A stretch of 64,000 nt of DNA from assembly GCA_021464415.1 (NCBI GenBank), contig CM038469.1:12068501-12132500 (forward strand). Direction: 5' to 3'. Under the pieces are notes generated by a model. That model searched no databases. It was not told the origin of the DNA and was given only the letters and a program-made list of their open reading frames with translations. The stretch is from Lonicera japonica. Its lineage: Eukaryota > Streptophyta > Magnoliopsida > Dipsacales > Caprifoliaceae. Position numbers and translations under genes: made by a program. This document shows, piece by piece, positions 36,638 to 44,998 of this stretch. Within the stretch, counting starts at the first letter, position 1. Every line of letters begins with the position of its first letter.

Positions 36638-37169
36638 GGGTGCGTTTGATTGTAAGCATGGAATTTACATGAAAAGAAAATAAGTTCCAGGTAATTGAAT
36701 TGCCTAGAATTGAGTTGCATGGAAAATGTAATTAAATGTGTTTGATTGCCTTAATTTTCTACCCGGAAAATATTGGTTGTATTGTGGCATTTTTAATGTA
36801 GAAAAAATTATGGGTATTTTTTTTTACATAATTTTATAGTCATGATGGATCTTGTTTAATTGATCTTGATGAGTAGATTTTAAATATAAAATTTTTATTA
36901 AATTTTGAATTTTGTAGTTTAAGTTATAGCATTTTTAGTGTAGAAAATGGGTAAATTGTTGTCTCAAAAACCGTGCAATTGCCTGAAAAATAAAAACTAG
37001 CCCCCCCCAAAGAAAAAATTTTCCTTGTTTACAAGGAAAATGTAAGTGTGTGAGCCAAAAGTGGCAATTGAATTACCTAAAAAAAAAAAGCCAATCAAAC
37101 ACCTTAAGTTGTCAAATCAAGTGGAAAATGAGTATTTTCCATGAAAAATACTCCCAATCAAACACACCC
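36638..37169. mobile_element. PIF/Harbinger (Tourist-like) MITE upstream of NRG1-like exon 1
   Basis: 532 bp with 15-bp near-perfect inverted ends (GGGTGCGTTTGATTG and GGGTGTGTTTGATTG on the other strand). The TAA target duplication is at 36635-36637 and 37170-37172. It ends 278 bp before the start codon. The empty site at 12632-12634 confirms both boundaries. Confidence 0.9.
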
Positions 37170-37447
37170 TAATTGTCGAAATTGCCTAACTAGGCGCAAA
37201 TATTTTTGCCGGGCAACCATTAAGCCCCATACTTTTGAAAAATCTGTAGGCAACCGACAACTGTAGAACCCACAAAATGCCTTTGATGTCTTTTCCCTGG
37301 AACTCACCAAGAAAAAGGGAGGAAACTGCTCCTTCACCTCCTCTAGAGTCGGTCCTTGCTTCTTTGTTATTCATGATTTCATTCATAATCATATCTAATC
37401 AGTTCACTTGAATCATTTCCATTTTGAATTAGGAGCCCGAAAAACAA

Positions 37448-37786
37448 ATGGATGGAGCAGATATTGGAAGTGCTGCTATAGGAGCAGTATTTGGATCAGT
37501 GTTGGAAATCGTTAAAGAGGTTGCAACCACAACTTACCTCTTCAAATCCAAGCTCGAACTCATCGAAAAGACCCTAATTTCTCTAAAGCCAAAGATCGAT
37601 TTGATAGCTAAATCAAACCTCAATCTAAACCGTCCAGATGACACCAAAATGTTCAGTGATAAATTGAAAGCCGGCCAGAAGCTAGTTCTCAAGTGCTCCA
37701 AAATTAAACCCTGGGACATACCAAGAAAGTTTATATACTCGATGAGGCTGAGCAATTTTCAAAATCAACTGTTGTTGTTCTTTCAG
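37448..37786 (+). CDS. NRG1-like exon 1 (RPW8 domain)
   Basis: 113 codons in phase 0, from ATG to CAG before GTACAT. It starts MDGADIGSAAIGAVFGSVLE, typical of the RPW8 N-terminus, which is a membrane-inserting helix in this family. A conserved KCSKIKPWD block and a C-terminal LLLFFQ follow. Without splicing the frame would end six bases later at TAA (VHL stop). Two further copies of this exon lie at 12909-13243 and 14529-14867. Confidence 0.8.
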
Positions 37787-40700
37787 GTACATCTGTAAAC
37801 ACAATTGGTTTCATTTCCGCACTTAAATCTTAGGTTGCGTTTAGGCCTTGTTTGGTGGGAAATCAATTCCTTTATCTCTCCCATGGAGGTGTGAAACTAA
37901 ATTTTCTGTCAAATTTTCTTTCTTGTGTTTGGTAAAATATGAAAAGTATTTAGGTAAAGGTATTATTGTCTAAAATTTTTGTAATAAATGCTTGAAAATC
38001 ACATGGAAAAATCAATCCCATGTGTTTTGAGAGGAATGGTTTTACCCCTACTTTCCCCTCTCTCGGGAAAGTGTTTCCGGACTTTTTGCTTACCAAACAA
38101 AGGAAAGAAACGACTTTCGTTTCTAAAATCCGTGAACCAAACGAAGCCTTAGTGTATGTTTGTGTTCACAAGGTAACAATTCTAAAACGATCTTAAATTC
38201 TGTGTTCAGCTTTCAAAAGCGAAACAAACAAACAGTTTCTTAAATTCACGTAATCTAACAATTGTTAATATCGTATGCTTATTTTCTTGTACACAGTGTT
38301 CTAACTAGTTCGAGTACTAATATTTTCATGAAACTTGGTGAAATGATCTATATGATAAGTAGACCATCTTCGTAAAATTTCACTGGGGGATTCAATTTAG
38401 AAGTGCGTGAGATGATCATCTAAAATTTTAATAGTCGAAAATGAACATATGTATCAATTTTTTATTACTCCCACTTTCGGTTTGAATTTCTTGATAAAAT
38501 TTTATGGAGATGATAAACTCATTATAGAGATCATCTCCACCAAGTTTCATGAAAAAAATTCATCCTTGTAGCCCTCGAACCTGACTCATTGGATGAAATT
38601 GAACTAAAAGACTAGTGGAGAGGAGCCAAGTCCGTTCTAACAAATGCTTTTACTATGGGGTAGTGGTATTAGCACTCCACATACATACTCTTATCACTCC
38701 AAAATTATTTTTAGCGAAACTTTATATATATAGATTTTTTGGGACACTTTTTTATACATTGAAAACACTTTTTGGAGTGCTAGAGTACTCATGTGGAGTG
38801 CGAATATCATTACCCATCGTATATTTGAAAGAATTAAGCAGATTCAATCAGCAGATGAGATGGATCACAAACATCATGATGATCATCATTAATATTAATG
38901 TTAATCTTAATTAAATCCAATATATATTCTCGATGAAGCTGAGCGAGTTTCGAACTTCACTGTTTCTTGTGGTTCTTTCAGATGGATGTGCAAGCACTAT
39001 TGGTTTGTAATATTTTAAAGATGTCAGAGGGGCAGGATGATTTGAGGGATAAAATGGACCGGATGCATTTGATCAGTGGAGGATACTGTGATGTTCCAGG
39101 GCTACCGGATTTTATTGTTGGATTGGATGAGCCTCTTAAGGAATTGAAGGGGATGGTGTTACAAAATGGTGCATCTGTTGTTGTCCTTTCTGCTCCCGGT
39201 GGAAGTGGAAAGACTACCTTGTCAAAAATGCTGTGTAAAGATAAGGAAATTCAAGGTATCTATATCTATAATTTAATATCTTAATGATGTTTATTGCCCT
39301 TGTTTAATTTTGATTTTGGTTTTATTCAGTATTTGATGGTTCTCGAATGATTCACTGCCTATTTGTATGTTTGTTAGTATTGATGTTTTGACTCAAGTGG
39401 AATCATCTTAGTTACAGGTATCACAATCACAATATTAGTTTTAGTTCTAAGACGTGAATGAACTTTAGTTGAATTCAGTGAATTTGTAGAAGACTTGCTG
39501 GACTACACACTGAATCCATTTTCAAACATATTATTTGGGGTATTAATTTTTGCCCATTTGAGCTCATGATTCAAAGCCAGCCCTAAACTTCACCATCTAA
39601 TGTTTGACTCGGTCTCAGAATGGATTTTGGCAAAGCAAAACAATACATTCTTTAAAAGTTCAAGAAATCAATGAATAATATAATAAAACTTGATGAGTCA
39701 TACAAGGAACTAAGCTAATTGGCTAGGCCAATATTTTGGTTTTTTCGGCCATAATTTTTCATGTCATGAAGAGTCTAATATGTTTCGTTGATACAACAAA
39801 CTTAATACAAAATCCAAGTCAATGTGGCCATATTAGATTGGTTACGTCCTCGTGTTTGGGTTTGTCAGTCTAATTAATCGATATCCACATACTCCATATG
39901 TCACAAGTCTCGAGTCAAATTTTCTGATGGGCATCATGAAGCAAGACTCACATTTCTAAAAACCAAATCTCAAGGTACTTCAACTAGTTGTCCAAAAAAA
40001 AAAGAATTAGTTTTCAGATCAACCATTTGTTATATTCAAATTGATATTTTCTGAAAAGGTTGACTTGCAAAATAGCTATTCTTAAATTGGGATGGGAGTA
40101 ATTGCTAGTTATTACCTTCTTTTTTTTAAATTACTTTGGCACATAATGTTAACATAGAATCTTTCAGAATTTTGTAATACTTGAACCCATATGTTCTTGT
40201 GCCTGCTTAACGATCAATGTTGTCTTTACACAGACAAATATGGGAACAACACATTCTTTGTGACTGTTTCAAAAACAGCCAGCCTCAAGGACATTATTCA
40301 GAAAATATTTCAACATAAAGGTCTTTTACCGCCTCAGTTTCAAAATGAAGAAGATGCAATCAACCAACTTGAAACTTTGATGAGGAAGCTCGAGCAAGGC
40401 ATACTGCTGGTCTTGGATGATGTTTGGTCTGAATGGGAATCTCTTATTGAAAAATTCAAATTTGGGATAGACAATTACAAGATTCTGGTTACTTCCAGAT
40501 TCGAATTTCCAAGATTTCCTCACACATATAAATTAAATATCTTAAACAATAAAGATTCCATGACTCTTTTTTGCCACTCAGCATTCCAAAATGATGACAG
40601 GTCCAAAATCCCAGAAGAACTATTGAACAAGGTAGAATGTCAACACTGGCTTGATGTAGCGAGTAACCATAATGGTTCTCACTCATCTAACAAAATCATA

Positions 40701-43700
40701 AGCTAACATGTATATCTTGCTCGTGTTTACGCAGGGTGTATTTTCTATAAAAGTGGATAATGATTGAAAACGCTACTAAAATTTGTGATAAGTTGGAAAA
40801 AGACCTTAGTGGTTGGTGAGATGTTCTATTACTTTTTCCACTTTTCCATGGAATATAATTTGGACAATAGATAGAAAATTTTTCATCAAAAAGGAGAAAA
40901 AGATGGTGAACATCTCACTAAGTCACTTATCTTTTCATCCAACTTCTCATAAATTTAGTAATATTTTAAATTCATTTTTGCAAATTTTTTTTATCAAACA
41001 GTCTGAGAGTCGCACAAAAACTAGTTTACAAATTATACATAACACGTGATTTTCTTACCTTGGGTTGAACATCACATGGACCAAGGTACTTTTCTCAAGA
41101 ACCAGGTAACCAGGACCTTGATCCATATTACCCCGTAAGGGTTTGAATATCGAAAAGTAGTTTTTCAGTTAACTTGTCTGCAGTTCTGCACCTCTTTTTC
41201 CGGTTTAAGTCTCTTTACTTTCAACTATAACTTACTTCATGGAGGCACTAATTGTAGATCGTCAAAGTTTGTAAAGGATTTCCTCTGGCCCTTACTGTGA
41301 TTGGCCGATCACTATACGGGAAGCATCTGGTAATCTGGGATCAGAGTGCGAAGAAATGGTCAAAAGGGGAATCTATTTTGTACTCAGACCAACAAGCTCT
41401 GCTTATGCTACTCCAAACCAGCTTAGATGCTTTGGATGAAAAGCCTATAGCCAAGGAGTGTTACTTGGACTTGGGCTCATTTCCTGAAGATCAAAAGATT
41501 GCTGCCACTGTTCTTATGGATATGTGGGTCGAATTGTACGGCCAAGACGATGAGGGCGCAGAAACCCTCTGAAACCTCCTTGAACTCTCATTCAGGAATC
41601 TTGTTAATCTCTTGCCTACAAGGTATTATACCATTGCTCGACCTCTTATTTTTGGTTATCTAATATTTTTGTAGCTGATTTACACACATGATCACTGCTA
41701 TATAAAGAAGGCAAAATGATCCAACCCGGCAGTTTTTTGGCCCAACCCGACCTTAATGAAGCAGGTTTTAAAAACCAGTGCGAGTATGGCTTCCAAAATA
41801 GAAACCTGGCACAAATCGGGTTCAGTTTCAGATAAATCTTGCCCATTTGACCCGAACTGAATATAATATTTTTACATTTAAATACCCTTATAATATCATA
41901 TGACTACAACGGGTTGGGGCAGGTCAAGGTGGGACGGTGTGAGTTCGGGCTTATGTATATGGTAAATGGGGAGGATTCGGGTTTTTCAAAACAAAACCTG
42001 CTCCAGTTTGGGTTTGGGCAAACCTGCCCCAAGCTTGATCCATGCTATGATGGCCTGATGGCTAAGCAGGATTGCATTAATGGGAACTGTTAACATAAAT
42101 AATATATATTTGCTATTTGTCATTTATATAGTTTCCATTTATAAGAGTTCACTAGCAATATCTAAATCTTTAGATTGATTAGATTTTTATATTTTCCTTA
42201 TTTATATCATTCTCATAACCCTATATAAAAGGTCTCCATTGTAATAGTTTTATATCAATCAATTCAATAATATTTATCTCTTTTCTATATCTTTACATGG
42301 TACCAGAGGAATAAGATCCTTCTATTCTGAGTTCTAAATTATAGTTCCACTATCACTGGCGGGCGATACATATTGTCGCCCGCCGGACCACCTTCGGCGC
42401 TAATCCACCATTCTCTTTCACCGTCGTCAAAACCACAATCACTGCTCAACCAATCTACCATCATCCTCTAGCCTCACCTCATCCTCTTGCCTTTTCTCTC
42501 AACCTAAACCATCAATCAAATCCTACCATCTCTTGGTGGCCTTGTTTCTTTTTCTTTCCATCATCTATTTTCAAACTCAAGTTAATGATATTAAACTCTA
42601 GCCGCTGTGTTTCCATCCCAGCGCGTAAACCCTAGCCGCTGTGTTTCCGTCCTAGCGCGTAAACCCTAGCCGCTGTGTTTTCATCCCAGCACCTAAAACC
42701 TAGCCGCTTTGTTTCTATTCTAGCATGTAAACCCTAGCCGTAGCCATTCTCTTCCAGTAAAACCCTAGCCACTGTGTTTCTATTCCAACGTGTAAACCAT
42801 AGCCATCACCATTCTCTTCCATTAAAACCCTAGCTGCTGTATTTCTGCTCCATTGTGTAAACCCTAGCCGTCACCATTCTCTTCCATTAAAACCCTAGCC
42901 ACTGTGCTTGTTCATCGGCTTCATCTACTTTTAAGACATACTTTCCAAACTCAAGATGGTAATCAAGTTGGTATATTACCATCTTGAGTTTGAGGGGGAT
43001 GTTAACATATATAATATATATTTGCTATTTGTCATTTATATAGTTGCCATTTATAAGAGTTCACTAGCAATATCTAAATCTTTAGATTGATTAGATTTTT
43101 ATATTTTCCTTATTTATATCATTCTCATAACCCTATATAAAGGGTCTCCATTATAATAGTTTTATATCAATCAATTCAATAATATTTATCTCTTTTCTAT
43201 ATCTTTATAGGAACATAGAGGGGTGTGTGAGAGAAAGTCATTTACATATTTTAATTTCCACTGCTTTGAATTTCTATTTTGTTGCCATTTGTCTCACAAC
43301 TGCCTGACCTCCTTTGTTTTTCAGTTTGTAATGATAATAGAATCTGTGCACATGTTGTAATTCACATGGATTAATCTATCTTTGATCTCATTCAACAGGA
43401 AAGGTAAAATTGAAGTCGATGGCTACTGTAACGAACATTATGTGATGCAGCATGATCTGTTGAGAGAGCTGGTCATCTCCCGGAGTGACCAAGAGCCTAT
43501 AGAACAGAGAAAAAGATTAATTATGGATATAAGAGAGAATGTCCCTCCGCAGTGGTTGGTTGAACAACAGCAGCAACCCAAACATGCCCGCCTTTTGTCT
43601 ATTTCTACAGGTATACAATTATTTACAAACCCGCCTTTTAAATGTTTGATAATTTCGTGTAATTTGATTGGTTTAGCTAGATAAGAATTGAATTCTCTTA

Positions 43701-44998
43701 CTCTATTCTAAACAAAAACTTAGTATGGAAAACCAGGGTAAACCACTATGTACCGTGAAAACTGATTCCTTCGAAATTAATATAATCAACACTACTAAAA
43801 ATGGGAAATATGGAATCATGGGCATTTTCCACGGAAAAGAAATCCAGTCAAACGCATTCAATGGATCTCTTTGATGAAAAATTGGAAAATGATGGAAAAC
43901 ACTAGTAGTTTTTATGAGAAGTTGAAAAAGACACTCGATTTGGTCCAGATGTTCTATTACTTTTTTGGTTTTCAATGGCAACTAATTCCCTTGGGGATGG
44001 GTAAGAAAATTGTCCAAAGAACAAGAGGAAAAATACGGAGAACATCTCTCACCAAAATCACTCATCTGTTTATAACATTTTTTTATCAAATACACCTTAG
44101 TTTATTACTTTATTTATTCTTTTTGCTCGTGGTAATTTATTGAATACTGATTGCAGATGAAACGTTCGCCTCAAGCTGGTACAACATGCAACTTCCTTCA
44201 ACCGAGGTTCTAATACTGAACTTCAGGTCAAAGAATTACCTCTTACCTCACTTCATGGAGACAATGAACAAATTGAAGGTTCTGATCGTCACAAATTATG
44301 GTTTCTGTCCTGTAGAGCTAAAAAACTTTATACTACTTGAATATTTATCTAATCTAAGGAGAATCAGATTGGAAAACGTTTCAATTCCCTCCCTCAGCAA
44401 ATCCTTACTGCAGCTGAGGAATCTGCAGAAAATATCCTTGATGATGTGTGGGATTGGCAAGGCTTTTGGGAGTTGTTCCAGTGAAATCCCTCAAATGTTA
44501 CCAAATCTGTTGGAGCTTGAGATTGACTATTGCGATGATTTAGTTGAATTTCCTATCGGGTTCTGCAACCTTTTACGTCTTAAGAAGCTCAGTATCACTT
44601 ACTGTAATGAGCTGAGTGAACTTCCCAATGGATTCGGAAGGCTGGTGAATTTAGAAGTACTGAGGGTTCATTCTTGCACGAAGCTCGAGGAATTACCGGA
44701 GTCTATTTGTGGGCTCCACAGATTGAGATATCTTGATATATCTGATTGCGTAGGTATGAGTAAAATGCCTGAACGAATAGGTGACTTGCGGGGTCTAAGA
44801 GTCCTACACATGAGGGGTTGCTGGGGTTTACAAGACTTGCCGCAATCAGTTCAAAATCTTTGCGAGTTAAAAGATGTGATTTGCAATGAAGAGATTTCGT
44901 ATTTATGGAAATTTTATGAGAATAATCTCACCAACTTGAAGGTAAATGTGATAAAAGAAGATATCAACCTTGGTTGGCTTCACAATGTTGTTCGATAA
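37448..44998 (+). CDS. NRG1-type RPW8-NB-ARC-LRR helper NLR, six exons, one in-frame TGA
   Basis: Proposed exons are 37448-37786, 38982-39255, 40234-40631, 41258-41622, 43399-43610 and 44157-44998. They sum to 2430 nt, i.e. 809 codons plus TAA, which matches the usual length of the family. All introns are GT-AG and phases agree. Domains: RPW8 at residues 1 to about 125; NB-ARC at about 150-480 with P-loop APGGSGKTT (184-192), kinase 2 ILLVLDDVW (261-269), RNBS-B KILVTSRF, GLPL-type CKGFPLAL (342-349) and QHD in place of MHD (476-478); then LRRs to the end, closing with the DINLGWL signature. In the family, NRG1 acts with EDS1-SAG101 downstream of TIR-NLR sensors and forms membrane calcium channels. 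The SAPGG P-loop, QHD and C-terminus favour NRG1 over ADR1. Odd points: TGA at 41570-41572 (codon 442) truncates the protein between NB-ARC and LRR, and intron 1 looks recently formed. It is a pseudogene, an allele with a null mutation, or a sequence error at that base. Confidence 0.82.
37844..38148. mobile_element. Tourist-like MITE in NRG1-like intron 1
   Basis: Ends GGCCTTGTTTGGT and GGCTTCGTTTGGT (opposite strand), with TTA on both sides (37841-37843 and 38149-38151). 305 bp. Confidence 0.8.
38322..38557. repeat. imperfect hairpin in intron 1 at the edge of the copied block
   Basis: Arms 38322-38395 and 38482-38557 are diverged inverted repeats (TTTCATGAAACTTGGTG against CACCAAGTTTCATGAAA). 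The loop contains the point matching the first base of contig 2 (about 38431). The last base of contig 1 matches about 38313, just outside the left arm. Confidence 0.75.
38657..38815. mobile_element. short MITE-like element in intron 1
   Basis: About 159 bp with inverted ends GGGGTAGTGGTATTAGCACT and GGGTAATGATATTCGCACT. No coding content and no clear target duplication. Confidence 0.55.
38927..39008 (+). repeat. second copy of the RPW8 exon-1 tail, spanning the exon-2 acceptor
   Basis: TCGATGAAGCTGAGC, then TTCTTTCAG, then GCAAGCACTATTGGTTT line up with TCGATGAGGCTGAGC, TTCTTTCAG and GTAAACACAATTGGTTT at 37739-37812. The end of exon 1 matches the end of intron 1, and the start of intron 1 matches the start of exon 2. 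One extra T near 38963 breaks the exon-like frame upstream of the acceptor. Confidence 0.75.
38982..39255 (+). CDS. NRG1-like exon 2 (linker and P-loop)
   Basis: It begins MDVQALLV after the acceptor TTTCAG and ends in phase 1 at CAAG|GTATCT. It contains GLPDFIVGLDEPLKELK and the P-loop GGSGKTT. The bases before the acceptor (38927-38981) resemble the end of exon 1. Confidence 0.82.
40234..40631 (+). CDS. NRG1-like exon 3 (NB-ARC core)
   Basis: Acceptor TTTACACAG and donor AAG|GTAGAA. It encodes NNTFFVTVSKTAS, the kinase-2 motif and the RNBS-B/TSRF stretch. The frame stays open past the donor for a while, but the following exon restores the family alignment (LLNK|IVKVCKG). Confidence 0.85.
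40735..41015. mobile_element. palindromic MITE in NRG1-like intron 3
   Basis: The left arm contains TTGGAAAAAGACC, then GGTGAGATGTTC. The right arm contains the inverse, GAACATCTCACTAAG, then CCAACTTCTCATAAATTTAG. The outer end resembles AGGGTGTATTTTCTATAAAA. The arms cover most of the element. A related element lies in intron 5. Confidence 0.55.
41258..41622 (+). CDS. NRG1-like exon 4 (GLPL to winged-helix), contains in-frame TGA
   Basis: Acceptor ATTGTAG and donor AAG|GTATTA. It encodes CKGFPLALTVIGRSLYGK and then KECYLDLGSFPEDQKI. TGA at 41570-41572 lies between GAETL and NLLELSFRNLV. Both sides align with the family in the same frame, so this is a nonsense substitution and not a frameshift. 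Confidence 0.85.
42088..43209 (+). mobile_element. TRIM-like non-autonomous LTR element in NRG1-like intron 4
   Basis: LTRs of 210 bp (42088-42297 and 43000-43209) start TGTTAAC and end CTTTACA or CTTTATA. GGAAC is duplicated at 42083-42087 and 43210-43214. A Met-tRNA-type primer site (TGGTACCAGAGG, 42298-42309) follows the 5' LTR, and GAGTTTGAGGGGGA precedes the 3' LTR. The 702-bp interior encodes nothing. It has a hairpin near the primer site (GGCGGGCGA / TCGCCCGCC, 42358-42384), a minisatellite, and an 18-bp perfect inverted repeat (42946-42963 / 42975-42992) before the polypurine tract. It is in the sense orientation inside the intron. Confidence 0.9.
42598..42910 (+). repeat. minisatellite with AAACCCTAGCC units inside the TRIM
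   Basis: About ten diverged units of 30-35 bp, each starting TAAACCCTAGCC or a near variant. They alternate between CGCTGTGTTTCCATCC and CACCATTCTCTTCCA bodies. The core resembles the plant telo-box (AAACCCTAA), common near start sites of growth genes. Whether it has any such role here is unknown. Confidence 0.8.
43399..43610 (+). CDS. NRG1-like exon 5 (QHD motif)
   Basis: Acceptor CAACAG and donor ACAG|GTATAC. It encodes KIEVDGYCNEHYVMQHDLLR, where QHD is the RNL form of the MHD switch, and ends ARLLSIST. Confidence 0.85.
43790..44105. mobile_element. MITE related to the intron-3 element, in intron 5
   Basis: It shares GGAAAATGATGGAAAACACTA, TGAGAAGTTGAAAAAGACAC and CAGATGTTCTATTACTTTTT with intron 3. 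The right side is inverted (GAGAACATCTCTCACCAAAA), ending near TTTTTTATCAAATACACCTT. Boundaries are approximate. Confidence 0.5.
44157..44998 (+). CDS. NRG1-like exon 6 (LRR domain)
   Basis: Acceptor ATTGCAG, then 280 codons including the TAA stop. Leucine-rich repeats of the LPNLLELEIDYCDDL and LRRLKKLSI type run throughout, about eight units, ending EDINLGWLHNVVR. The exon is fully open, which suggests that decay upstream is recent or restricted to one base. Confidence 0.88.

Larger units (their letters stand above)
35084..37447 (+). other. 5' flank of the NRG1-like gene (segment Y, copy 3), two MITEs inside
   Basis: Apart from the two MITEs (35196-35726 and 36638-37169) this holds AT-rich non-coding DNA. 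Two copies of a leader-like motif (ACTCACCACGAAAAATGG at 35154 and ACTCACCAAGAAAAAGGG at 37302) suggest that part of the 5' flank was duplicated long ago. Any promoter must lie here, but I see no single convincing TATA box to call. Confidence 0.6.

Noticed and set aside
38615..38914. 99-codon frame in intron 1
   Set aside because: It crosses a small MITE and AT-rich sequence and shows no similarity to RPW8.
41570..41572. TGA as selenocysteine or programmed readthrough
   Set aside because: Land plants lack the selenocysteine system, and no readthrough context is evident. A nonsense change or sequence error is simpler.
42598..42910. CRISPR-like array or interstitial telomere
   Set aside because: Units are diverged, lack unique spacers and contain AAACCCTAGCC, not tandem TTTAGGG. 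It is a minisatellite inside a TRIM in a plant genome.
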